Source: a bacterium 1xD8-48 (GTDB lineage: Bacteria > Bacillota > Clostridia > Lachnospirales > Lachnospiraceae). From it: a stretch of 64,000 nt of DNA. The translations under genes and the position numbers were made by a program. Shown here in pieces: positions 8,214-16,362 of this stretch (positions are counted from its first letter, which is position 1; every line of letters starts with the position of its first letter). The notes beneath the pieces were generated by a model. The model did no database searches and was not told the DNA's origin. It saw only the letters and a program-made list of their open reading frames with translations. The stretch lies in contig QZDS01000005.1 in NCBI GenBank assembly GCA_009917455.1, positions 175,084 through 239,083 on the forward strand, in the 5' to 3' direction.

Positions 8214-11150
8214 ATGTCTATGAAACAGCAAGTTAAAAACCTGGCCGCCTATGAAATCATTGAAAAGAGAGCTATCAGTGATTTAAACTCCGACGGTTAT
8301 ATTTTAAAGCATAAAAAAACAGGGGCGATGGTAACGCTCCTTTTAAACGACGATGAAAATAAGGTGTTTTACATCGGTTTCCGCACGCCGCCGAAGGACA
8401 GCACGGGAGTCGCCCACATTCTGGAGCACTCAGTGCTCTGCGGTTCTTTAAACTTCCCCGTAAAAGACCCTTTTGTGGAGTTGGTCAAGGGCTCTTTAAA
8501 TACCTTTTTGAATGCAATGACATATCCCGATAAGACCGTGTACCCCGTGGCAAGCTGTAACGATAAGGATTTTAAGAATCTGGTGCATGTGTATCTCGAC
8601 GCGGTTTTCCACCCCAATATTTACAGGCAGGAAAATATTTTTCTGCAGGAGGGCTGGCACTATGAGATGGAAAGCCCGGAGAGCGAGCTTACCATAAACG
8701 GCGTGGTCTACAATGAGATGAAGGGAGCTTTTTCCTCGCCGGACGATGTGGTGGAGAGGGAAATCATGAATTCCCTTTACCCGGATATTACTTACGGACT
8801 GGAATCGGGGGGCGATCCGGAGGTGATTCCATCGCTTACCTATGAGGAATTTCTGGAATTTCATAAAAAGTATTATCATCCGTCAAACAGCTATATTTAT
8901 CTGTACGGAAACCTGAACGCGGAGGAATATCTTGACTTCCTGGACAGGGAATACCTCTCCGGCTACGATGCCCTTAAGGTGGATTCGAAGGTGGGAATGC
9001 AGAAGCCTTTTAATGAACCGAAAGAGCTTTTGAGGGAGTACCCGGTGATGGAGGATGAACCTGCGGAGAATAATACCTATCTGACCTATAATATTTCCAT
9101 GGGAACCAGCCTTGACAAAAAGCTTTATATTGCCATGGATGTGCTGGATTATGTTCTCTGCTCCGCGCCGGGGGCGCTGATAAAGCAGACACTGATTGAC
9201 AAAGGGATTGGCAAGGACGTATACAGCTCCATGGAAAACGGCATTTACCAGCCTTATTTTTCCGTAATTGCCAGGAATGCCGGGGAAGGCCAGAAAGAAG
9301 AATTTGTAAAGACTATTGAAGAAGTGCTTCATAAGGCGGTGCAGGAGGGGCTTGACAAAAAGGCGCTTACGGCTGCAATCAACTACTTTGAATTTAAATA
9401 CAGGGAGGCGGACTTCGGCTCTTATCCCAGGGGACTTCTTTTGGGGCTGCAGGCTCTTGACAGCTGGCTTTACGATGACAGAGCGCCTTTCATGCATATT
9501 GAGGCCAATAAAACCTTTGAGGAGCTTAAGAATTCCATTGACACAGGATATTTTGAGAAGCTGATTTTGAACCTCATGCTGGAAAATCCCCACAAGACCA
9601 TTCTCACGGTGCGTCCTGTGCCCGGTCTTGCCACCAGAAGGGAAGCTGCCCTTGCGCAGAAGCTGAATGCCTACAGGGAAGGCCTGTCCGATGAGGAAAT
9701 CCGGGAAATTATGGAGAAAACGGAGAAGCTTCACGAATGGCAGGAGGAGCCGGATACGGAGGAGAACCTTAAGAAGATTCCCATGCTCACGCGGGCGGAT
9801 TTGAAAAAGGAAGCCGCGCCTTTTGTCAATGAGGAGAAAAAGGCCGGGGATACCACCATACTTTTCCATGATATTTTTACCAACGGAATCGGTTATCTGA
9901 ATCTGGTTTTCAATCTGAAGGATGTGCCAAAGCGGCTTTTCCCATATGCAGGAATTCTCAAATCCGCGCTGATGATGGTGGATACAGAGCATTTCGGATA
10001 CGGGGAGCTGTTTAACGAGGTGAATATTCATACCGGCGGTATCCGTGCGGTGGCAAACACTTACACCAATGCGGAGCGGATGAAGGAGTACACGGTCACT
10101 TTGGAGCTGCGTTCCAAGGCTCTTTATGAAAAGCAGGGAAAGGCCCTGGAGCTTTTGAAGGAAATTATTTTAACCTCAAGGTTTGACGATACGAAGCGTC
10201 TTTATGAGATTATTGCAGAGGTGCAGTCCAGAATGCAGGCAGCGATGATAAATGCGGGCCACTCTTTAGCGTCTCTGCGCGCCCTTGGCTATTTTTCACC
10301 TACCGCCGCCGTTTCGGAGCAGATAAGCGGCCTTGCCTTTTACCGGTTCATAGAGGAGCTGGAGAGAGACTTTGACAGTCGCAAAGAGGAATTGGCGGCA
10401 AGTCTTAAGGAGCTGTCCCGGTATATTTTCAGACCGGAAAATCTGCTGGTGGACTATACGGCTACAAAAGAAGGCTATGCGGGGATGAAAGAGGCAGTGC
10501 TTGATTTGAAGAACAGCCTTTTTACCACCCCTGTGGAAAAGGAAAGCTATACGCCGGAGCCGGTGAAGAAAAACGAGGGCTTTCTGACTGCCGGGCAGGT
10601 GCAGTATGTGTGCCGCGCCGGGAATTTCATTGACAGAGGGCTTTCTTATACAGGCGCGCTCAAGGTGCTTAAGGTGATGATGGGATATGATTATCTCTGG
10701 AGCCAGATAAGGGTGAAGGGCGGCGCTTACGGCTGTATGTGCAATTTTTACAAAAACGGGGACGCCTATTTTGTATCCTACAGGGACCCGAATCTTGACA
10801 GAACCATAGAGGTTTACGAGGCGGCTGCGGATTATATTAAAAATGCCGGACTGGACGAGCGGACGGTGACGCAGTTCATTATCGGGGCGGTGAGCGAGCT
10901 GGATACGCCTATGACGCCGGCGTCGAGAGGCTTATATTCTCTCAGCGGATATCTGACCGGGCTGTCCATGGAGCGTGTGCAGAGGGAGAGAGACGAGCTG
11001 TTAGCCACCACACCGGATACAATAAGAGGGCTTTACCGGTACGTGGAAGCCTTTATGGAAGAAGACTGCCTGTGCGTGGTCGGAAACGGCGATAAGATAA
11101 GGGAGAAGGAAGAGCTCTTTATGAAGGTGGAGCAGCTGTTTCTGAGCTGA
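8214..11150 (+). CDS. M16C-family zinc metallopeptidase (presequence-protease-like)
   Basis: A 978-residue protein without a signal peptide, so probably cytoplasmic. The inverted zinc motif HILEH is at residues 68-72, and the third ligand glutamate is offered by VVYNEMKG at about 160-167. The whole-chain layout, with active N-terminal half, long hinge (about 480-560) and inactive C-terminal half carrying the RVKGGAYG motif, matches the M16C group (eukaryotic presequence protease, bacterial insulinase-like enzymes). These degrade peptides of a few dozen residues inside a closed chamber. Length agrees with the family. Own promoter at 8156-8184. The natural peptide substrate is not deducible. 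The DUF4349 lipoprotein gene follows after 124 bases. Confidence 0.9.
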   Translation: MSMKQQVKNLAAYEIIEKRAISDLNSDGYILKHKKTGAMVTLLLNDDENKVFYIGFRTPPKDSTGVAHILEHSVLCGSLNFPVKDPFVELVKGSLNTFLNAMTYPDKTVYPVASCNDKDFKNLVHVYLDAVFHPNIYRQENIFLQEGWHYEMESPESELTINGVVYNEMKGAFSSPDDVVEREIMNSLYPDITYGLESGGDPEVIPSLTYEEFLEFHKKYYHPSNSYIYLYGNLNAEEYLDFLDREYLSGYDALKVDSKVGMQKPFNEPKELLREYPVMEDEPAENNTYLTYNISMGTSLDKKLYIAMDVLDYVLCSAPGALIKQTLIDKGIGKDVYSSMENGIYQPYFSVIARNAGEGQKEEFVKTIEEVLHKAVQEGLDKKALTAAINYFEFKYREADFGSYPRGLLLGLQALDSWLYDDRAPFMHIEANKTFEELKNSIDTGYFEKLILNLMLENPHKTILTVRPVPGLATRREAALAQKLNAYREGLSDEEIREIMEKTEKLHEWQEEPDTEENLKKIPMLTRADLKKEAAPFVNEEKKAGDTTILFHDIFTNGIGYLNLVFNLKDVPKRLFPYAGILKSALMMVDTEHFGYGELFNEVNIHTGGIRAVANTYTNAERMKEYTVTLELRSKALYEKQGKALELLKEIILTSRFDDTKRLYEIIAEVQSRMQAAMINAGHSLASLRALGYFSPTAAVSEQISGLAFYRFIEELERDFDSRKEELAASLKELSRYIFRPENLLVDYTATKEGYAGMKEAVLDLKNSLFTTPVEKESYTPEPVKKNEGFLTAGQVQYVCRAGNFIDRGLSYTGALKVLKVMMGYDYLWSQIRVKGGAYGCMCNFYKNGDAYFVSYRDPNLDRTIEVYEAAADYIKNAGLDERTVTQFIIGAVSELDTPMTPASRGLYSLSGYLTGLSMERVQRERDELLATTPDTIRGLYRYVEAFMEEDCLCVVGNGDKIREKEELFMKVEQLFLS

Positions 11151-11274
11151 CGGAAAGAACAACGGAGGCTGCGCAAAAAAACATGCGGGAACAGAAAAAA
11201 TCAGGAAAATTCCATAAATCCCGGCGGTTTGATACGTATCAGATATACCATCAAATTTAAAGGGAGGAATTGTT

Positions 11275-12348
11275 ATGAAAAAGAAAAAAGGAAAATGGAA
11301 ACTGTTAGTACTGTCACTGATATCAGGGCTTTTGTTTACCGGCTGCGGCTCCTCCGGGAAGTATGCGGAGTCTGCCGCGGCTGACACGGCCGCTTACGAG
11401 AGCGCCTACGACACGGGGGGAACGGGTTATCTCTCCGACGGCGTCTACAGCGCTGAAAGCTATGAGGAAGCTGCGGCGGAGGATAACAGCGCGCCTGCGG
11501 AGGAGGCCGGGGAGGGCGTATCCGGGGATACTCCGGCAGTACAGGATACCAGCCGCAAGCTGATTCGGAACGTGAACCTTGACGTGGAAACGGAAACCTT
11601 TGACGAGCTGCTATCTTCCGTTCAGAATAAAATCGACCGGCTGGGCGGATACATAGAGGAAAGCTTTACCTACAACGGCAGCAGATATTACGGACAGGAT
11701 TCCAGAAACGCCAGCCTTACAATCAGGATTCCTGCCGATAGGCTGAACGAATTTTTATCCGATGTGGCGGAAATTTCCAACGTTATCAGAAGAAATGAAA
11801 GCGTAACAGATGTTACATTGCAGTATGTGGATATGGAGAGTCATAAAAAGACTCTCTTAACGGAACAGGAGCGTCTTATCGAGCTTTTGGGGCGTGCGGA
11901 AACCATTGAAGACATCATTTCCTTAGAGAGCCGCCTTTCCGAGGTGCGATACCAGATTGAAAGCATGGAGGCCCAGCTTCGAACACTGGATAACCAGGTA
12001 AGCTACAGTACCGTTTATCTGTATATCGACGAGGTGAAAAAGCTCACGCCTGTAAAGGAGCAGACCGTCTGGGAGAGAATCTCCACCGGCTTTTTAAGCA
12101 GCCTTTATGACGTGGGGAACGAACTTGAGAATTTGGCAGTGGGAGTGCTTATCAACCTGCCTTATATTGTACTATGGATAGTGGTAATTCTTTTGGCAGT
12201 CCTTGTTCTCCGCTTTGTGATAAGGCGCATAAGAAGAAAGAAGGGGCAGGATGGGGAAGAGCGGAAGAAAGGGCTTTTCCGTAAAGGGTTTTCCCGGAAA
12301 AAGAAACAGGAGGCAGAAGAGTCCTCTGACACAGATAGTATGGAATAA
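11275..12348 (+). CDS. DUF4349 lipoprotein
   Basis: A 357-residue lipoprotein. A basic N-terminus and hydrophobic stretch end in the lipobox LFTGC, so the mature chain begins at Cys24 and is lipid-anchored outside the membrane. An acidic Ala/Glu/Tyr-rich linker (about 30-95) precedes the DUF4349 domain (about 97-280): SRKLIRNVNLDVETETFDEL, then LGGYIEESF, RIPADRLNEFL and a coiled-coil region around TLLTEQERLIELL. A transmembrane helix (about 287-313) and a very basic cytoplasmic tail end the protein, so it is held at both ends. Family function is unknown. ATG 11275 follows AAAGGGAGGAA. Probably transcribed with era downstream or ended by the hairpin at 12362-12392. Confidence 0.85.
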   Translation: MKKKKGKWKLLVLSLISGLLFTGCGSSGKYAESAAADTAAYESAYDTGGTGYLSDGVYSAESYEEAAAEDNSAPAEEAGEGVSGDTPAVQDTSRKLIRNVNLDVETETFDELLSSVQNKIDRLGGYIEESFTYNGSRYYGQDSRNASLTIRIPADRLNEFLSDVAEISNVIRRNESVTDVTLQYVDMESHKKTLLTEQERLIELLGRAETIEDIISLESRLSEVRYQIESMEAQLRTLDNQVSYSTVYLYIDEVKKLTPVKEQTVWERISTGFLSSLYDVGNELENLAVGVLINLPYIVLWIVVILLAVLVLRFVIRRIRRKKGQDGEERKKGLFRKGFSRKKKQEAEESSDTDSME

Positions 12349-12361
12349 AACTCAATGAAAT

Positions 12362-12392
12362 GGCGGGGCAGGGAAGTCTGCCCCGAAGCCGC
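12362..12392 (+). other. GC-rich hairpin between the DUF4349 gene and era
   Basis: GGGGCAG (12365-12371) and CTGCCCC (12378-12384) form a perfect stem with a six-base loop, extended by outer GC pairs. No T-run follows, so it is more likely an mRNA-stability or processing element than a terminator. Confidence 0.4.
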
Positions 12393-12417
12393 GAAAAGGC
12401 GGTAGAATGGAGAATAA

Positions 12418-13320
12418 ATGAGCGAACAGTATAAATCCGGTTTTGCGGCAATTATTGGGAGGCCGAACGTGGGGAAATCCACTCTGATGAACTGTCTGAT
12501 AGGGCAGAAAATTGCCATCACCTCCAATAAGCCCCAGACCACCAGAAACCGTATCCAGACAGTGTATACCTCGAAGGAGGGGCAGATTGTGTTTGTGGAT
12601 ACCCCGGGAATCCACAAGGCAAAGAACCGGCTCGGGGATTATATGGTAAATATTGCACAGAGGAGCCTTAACGAGGTGGATGTGATTTTGTGGCTGGTGG
12701 AGCCTTCCAGTTTCATAGGCGCCGGGGAGCGGCATATCATAGAGCGGCTTGGCAGGGTATCCGTACCGGTGATACTGGTCATCAATAAGATTGACACGGT
12801 AAAGAGAGAGGAGCTTCTCGGCTTTATCGATACCTACAGGAAGGAAATGGATTTTGCGGAAATCGTCCCGGTATCGGCTCTGAAAAATGATAATACGGAA
12901 GAATTAATCAAGTGTATTATGGCGTATCTGCCCTATGGGCCGGCCTTTTTTGACGAGGACACCATCACGGACCAGCCGGAGCGGCAGCTTGTGGCGGAGC
13001 TTGTCAGGGAAAAGGCGCTGCGCGCCCTGGACGAGGAGGTTCCGCACGGCATTGCCGTTACTATTGAGCGGATGAAATACCGGAAGGGTATTGTGGATAT
13101 CGACGCTAATATTGTCTGTGAAAAGGATTCCCACAAGGGAATTATTATTGGAAAACAGGGAAGTATGCTGAAAAAAATCGGAACCGGAGCAAGAAGGGAT
13201 ATCGAAAATCTCCTGGGTATCCGGGTAAATCTGCAGCTGTGGGTGAAGGTGAAAAAGGACTGGCGGGACAGCGATTTCCTTCTCAAAAATTTTGGCTATA
13301 ATCCAAAGGACGGCGAATAG
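12418..13320 (+). CDS. era: GTPase Era
   Basis: A 300-residue GTPase that binds the 3' end of 16S rRNA and assists 30S subunit maturation. The P-loop GRPNVGKST is at residues 14-22, the switch motif DTPGIH at 61-66, NKID near 123 and the G5 SAL motif near 153. The C-terminal KH domain has GKQGSMLKKIGTGAR near 242-256 for RNA binding. Length and order match Era throughout. ATG 12418 follows GGAGAATAA. Followed by yqzL and recO, the usual Firmicutes arrangement. Confidence 0.97.
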   Translation: MSEQYKSGFAAIIGRPNVGKSTLMNCLIGQKIAITSNKPQTTRNRIQTVYTSKEGQIVFVDTPGIHKAKNRLGDYMVNIAQRSLNEVDVILWLVEPSSFIGAGERHIIERLGRVSVPVILVINKIDTVKREELLGFIDTYRKEMDFAEIVPVSALKNDNTEELIKCIMAYLPYGPAFFDEDTITDQPERQLVAELVREKALRALDEEVPHGIAVTIERMKYRKGIVDIDANIVCEKDSHKGIIIGKQGSMLKKIGTGARRDIENLLGIRVNLQLWVKVKKDWRDSDFLLKNFGYNPKDGE

Positions 13321-13338
13321 AAAAACGAAAAAAGTAAA

Positions 13339-13370
13339 CCCTAGTATTAATACATTTTAATACCAGGGGG
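13339..13370 (+). promoter_or_regulatory. Hairpin that buries the yqzL ribosome-binding site
   Basis: CCCTAGTATTA (13339-13349) can pair with TAATACCAGGG (13358-13368) with one mismatch. The G-run of the right arm is the ribosome site AGGGGG (13365-13370) seven bases before the yqzL start. Folding would hide it. It could also act as a weak era terminator, but no T-run follows. Confidence 0.45.
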
Positions 13371-13376
13371 CATAAG

Positions 13377-13661
13377 ATGAAAGTGATAAATTACTGGGAG
13401 CATTTTTTAACGACTGGAAGTGTAAGCGATTATCTGAATTACCTGGGCGATCGCCGGCAGAACGGACAGAGGGCTCTGGCCGGGAGCGGGAGCCTCTCCG
13501 GTGCAGAGGACGGGGAAGCGTCAGTGGATGGAAAGTTCGCGGAAGCTTCGGAATGGAAATGTGCCGGAGGCGTTCAAAGTGACGGGGGAGCGGGGAAGGT
13601 TGAGGGAACAGGTCAGCGTTACAGGAATGATATTGAAAGCGGAACCCATCGGGGAATATGA
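13377..13661 (+). CDS. yqzL: YqzL family protein with C-terminal extension
   Basis: Between era and recO Firmicutes usually encode the tiny YqzL protein. The first 24 residues here, MKVINYWEHFLTTGSVSDYL and on, match its pattern W..F..TG.v..YL. The frame then runs to 94 residues, about twice the Bacillus length, with a Gly/Ser/Glu-rich tail lacking recognisable structure. The tail overlaps the start of recO by 62 bases, suggesting translational coupling. The ribosome site AGGGGG is strong but lies inside a hairpin. YqzL function is unknown. Either the tail is real or a frameshift has removed the normal stop. Confidence 0.6.
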   Translation: MKVINYWEHFLTTGSVSDYLNYLGDRRQNGQRALAGSGSLSGAEDGEASVDGKFAEASEWKCAGGVQSDGGAGKVEGTGQRYRNDIESGTHRGI

Positions 13662-14256
13662 CAGACGGGTGATTATATTAACAAGGGAGAGGGGAAAGAT
13701 AGCAGCCTTTGCCAGAGGCGCCAGGAAACAGGGCAGCAGGTTGCTTGCTTCCACCAATCCCTTTTGCTTTGGGAAATTTCTTCTTTATGAGGGAAGGACG
13801 TCCTATAATATCACGGAAAGCATTATCAGCAACTATTTTGAAGGATTCCGGGAGGATTTTGAGGCGGCCTGCTACGGGATGTACTTTCTGGAAATGATGG
13901 ATTATTATACAAGGGAAAACAGCGATGAAAAGGAAATGCTAAAGCTTTTGTATCAGTCGCTGCGGGCGCTTTTGCACGAGGGGCTTTCCAATAAGCTGGT
14001 GCGGTACATATTTGAGATAAAGGCGCTTAAGATAAACGGCGAGTATCCGGGAATACCCGAGAAAGAGGAGGGCTTTTTGCCTTCCACGGTTTATGCGGTG
14101 AACTATATCGCGGCGACGGCGGTTGAAAAGCTCTACACTTTTACGGTGACGGAGCAGGTGCTTTCGGAGCTTTCGTGGATTGCGGACAATTACAGAAACC
14201 GCTTTATTGATAAAAAAATGAAAAGTCTGGAAATATTATGCGAATTTCCATGTTGA
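13600..14256 (+). CDS. recO: DNA repair protein RecO
   Basis: RecO loads RecA on SSB-coated DNA and anneals strands in the RecFOR pathway. From TTG at 13600 the chain reads MREQVSVTGMILKAEPIGEY, then RRVIILTRERGKIAAFARGARK, matching the N-terminal OB-fold of RecO. GTG 13501 and ATG 13531 lie in frame but would add 23-33 residues unlike the family, running through yqzL in another frame. A GGGGAAGG ribosome site directly precedes TTG 13600. The helical part follows to the end at 218 residues, slightly shorter than Bacillus RecO (255). The zinc-finger cysteines of some RecO proteins are not evident; only a terminal EFPC remains. Confidence 0.85.
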   Translation: MREQVSVTGMILKAEPIGEYDRRVIILTRERGKIAAFARGARKQGSRLLASTNPFCFGKFLLYEGRTSYNITESIISNYFEGFREDFEAACYGMYFLEMMDYYTRENSDEKEMLKLLYQSLRALLHEGLSNKLVRYIFEIKALKINGEYPGIPEKEEGFLPSTVYAVNYIAATAVEKLYTFTVTEQVLSELSWIADNYRNRFIDKKMKSLEILCEFPC

Positions 14257-14281
14257 AAAACGCTTAATAGTCATATATAAT
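14253..14281 (+). promoter_or_regulatory. Promoter for the lipoprotein-glyS-alaS genes
   Basis: TTGAAA (14253-14258), 17 bases, perfect TATAAT (14276-14281). The -35 box overlaps the recO stop codon. Confidence 0.75.
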
Positions 14282-14315
14282 GAACCTTATGATTTGAAAG
14301 AGGCAGGGGAAAGAA

Positions 14316-14936
14316 ATGAAAAGCAGCGGAAAATTTTTGTACAATGTGATAATGGGCGCATTTGCACTGACAACTGTGCTGGGACTTACATCCTGTGGAA
14401 ATGAGAAAGAAGAAGACACCGGCACATTTATTACCGTGAACAAAGACGGAAGCATCCAGTCGGAGATTGTGGAGAGTTTCGGGGAGGAACGTTACGATAA
14501 AGATGAGCTGCAGTCGGTGATTCTGGGGGAGCTGGCCGTTTACAATAAAAAATCCGAGAATAACATTACCGTGGAAAAGGTGGATATGGACGGCGACAAT
14601 GTTGTGGTAAAGATGACCTACGGGGAAAGCGGAGATTATGCCGCTTTTAACAAGGTGAATTTTTATGCGGGACCCCCGGCCGGGGCCGAGGCGGCGGGCT
14701 TTGAGCTGAACGTGGTTTTGAGCGGGGTGAAAGATGCCAGTGAAACGGTGGGAAAATCGGACATTCTGGCAATGGAAAATGCGGGGATACTCATCACGGA
14801 TGTTGACGAAAGCATTGTCCTTGGCGGAAAGGCTCTTTATGTCAGCGAAGGCGTGGAGACCTTCTCTGACGGAAAGGCGGTGCGCCGTCTGGGAGAGGAC
14901 AAAAAACTGATGTATGTAATTTACAGTATGAAATAG
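14316..14936 (+). CDS. Lipoprotein of unknown function
   Basis: A 206-residue protein whose N-terminus has the hydrophobic core and lipobox LTSC (Cys at about 27), so it should be lipid-anchored at the outer face of the membrane. The mature part is acidic, starts with a short Glu/Asp linker and has alternating strand-like patterns. No domain recognised. ATG 14316 follows GGCAGGGGAAAGA. It sits directly before glyS, sharing its promoter, which is probably positional rather than functional. Confidence 0.75.
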   Translation: MKSSGKFLYNVIMGAFALTTVLGLTSCGNEKEEDTGTFITVNKDGSIQSEIVESFGEERYDKDELQSVILGELAVYNKKSENNITVEKVDMDGDNVVVKMTYGESGDYAAFNKVNFYAGPPAGAEAAGFELNVVLSGVKDASETVGKSDILAMENAGILITDVDESIVLGGKALYVSEGVETFSDGKAVRRLGEDKKLMYVIYSMK

Positions 14937-14951
14937 AGAAAGAGGTGTATT

Positions 14952-16340
14952 ATGGAAAAAACAATGGAAAAAATTGTGGCACTGGCGAAAGCAAGAGGAT
15001 TTGTGTATCCCGGGTCCGAAATTTACGGCGGGCTTGCAAACACATGGGATTACGGAAATCTTGGCGTGGAATTAAAGAATAATGTAAAGCGGGCCTGGTG
15101 GCAGAAATTTATCATGGAAAACCCCTATAACGTGGGCGTTGACTGCGCGATTCTGATGAACCCGCAGACCTGGGTGGCTTCAGGGCATCTGGGCGGTTTT
15201 TCCGACCCGCTGATGGATTGTAAGGAATGCCATGAGCGTTTCCGTGCGGACAAGCTGATTGAGGACTATGCGGCGGAAAACGGGCTTGAGCTGGACGGCT
15301 CCATCGACGGCTGGAGCCAGGAAAAGATGAAAGCATTTATTGCGGAACATAATATTCCCTGTCCTACCTGCGGCAAACATAATTTTACGGATATCCGTCA
15401 GTTCAATCTGATGTTCAAGACCTTCCAGGGCGTTACAGAGGACGCGAAGAACACGGTGTATCTGCGTCCTGAGACCGCGCAGGGTATTTTTGTAAACTTT
15501 AAGAATGTACAGAGAACCTCCAGAAAGAAGATTCCTTTCGGAATCGGCCAGGTGGGTAAATCCTTCCGCAATGAGATTACTCCCGGAAACTTTACCTTCC
15601 GTACCAGGGAATTTGAGCAGATGGAGCTGGAGTTCTTCTGCGAGCCGGATACGGACCTTGAGTGGTTTGCCTACTGGAAACAGTTCTGTATCGACTGGCT
15701 TAAGAGCCTTGGCATGAAAGAGGACGAAATGCGCGTCCGCGACCATGAAAAGGAGGAGCTGTCCTTCTATTCCAAAGCAACCACGGACATTGAATTCCTG
15801 TTCCCCTTCGGCTGGGGCGAGCTGTGGGGCATTGCAGACAGGACGGACTACGATTTGACTCAGCACCAGAATACCTCCGGCGAGGATTTATCCTACTTTG
15901 ACGACCAGAAAAACGAGAGATATATTCCTTACGTGATTGAGCCCTCCCTTGGCGCGGACAGAGTTGTGCTTGCGTTTTTGTGTTCGGCTTACGACGAGGA
16001 AGAGATTGGCGAGGGCGACGTGCGAACCGTGCTTCATTTCCATCCGGCCATTGCCCCTGTAAAAATCGGAGTTCTGCCTCTTTCCAAAAAATTAAGCGAG
16101 GGAGCGGAGAAGATTTACGCGCAGCTTTCCAGGAAATATAACTGCGAGTTCGACGACAGAGGCAATATCGGAAAGCGTTACCGCCGCCAGGACGAAATCG
16201 GAACGCCTTTCTGCGTCACCTATGACTTTGATTCTGAGACGGACGGCTGTGTGACCGTCAGATTCAGGGATTCCATGGAGCAGGAGCGCGTTAAAATTGC
16301 GGAGCTGGACGCTTACTTTGCAGATAAGATGAATTTTTAA
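14952..16340 (+). CDS. glyS: Glycyl-tRNA synthetase, alpha2 type
   Basis: Charges tRNA-Gly. The 462-residue single chain is the class II dimeric form (also called glyQS), not the alpha2beta2 form. It begins with [19 protein letters not shown] and the typical [14 protein letters not shown] zinc-binding set is visible ([10 protein letters not shown] near 80, CPTCGKHNF near 140). Motif 2 is [13 protein letters not shown] and motif 3 lies in [13 protein letters not shown]. The C-terminal anticodon-binding domain ([13 protein letters not shown] onward) is complete. No T-box leader precedes it. alaS starts 22 bases downstream. Confidence 0.96.
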   Translation: MEKTMEKIVALAKARGFVYPGSEIYGGLANTWDYGNLGVELKNNVKRAWWQKFIMENPYNVGVDCAILMNPQTWVASGHLGGFSDPLMDCKECHERFRADKLIEDYAAENGLELDGSIDGWSQEKMKAFIAEHNIPCPTCGKHNFTDIRQFNLMFKTFQGVTEDAKNTVYLRPETAQGIFVNFKNVQRTSRKKIPFGIGQVGKSFRNEITPGNFTFRTREFEQMELEFFCEPDTDLEWFAYWKQFCIDWLKSLGMKEDEMRVRDHEKEELSFYSKATTDIEFLFPFGWGELWGIADRTDYDLTQHQNTSGEDLSYFDDQKNERYIPYVIEPSLGADRVVLAFLCSAYDEEEIGEGDVRTVLHFHPAIAPVKIGVLPLSKKLSEGAEKIYAQLSRKYNCEFDDRGNIGKRYRRQDEIGTPFCVTYDFDSETDGCVTVRFRDSMEQERVKIAELDAYFADKMNF

Positions 16341-16362
16341 TAACTTGAAACAGGAGATGACT

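Noticed and set aside
8883..10031. 382-codon minus-strand frame inside the M16C peptidase gene
   Set aside because: Antisense shadow; the sense strand has a complete zinc peptidase with motifs throughout.
13501..13599. Upstream GTG/ATG starts for recO adding 23-33 residues
   Set aside because: The added residues do not resemble RecO and overlap yqzL in another frame; TTG 13600 gives the family N-terminus.
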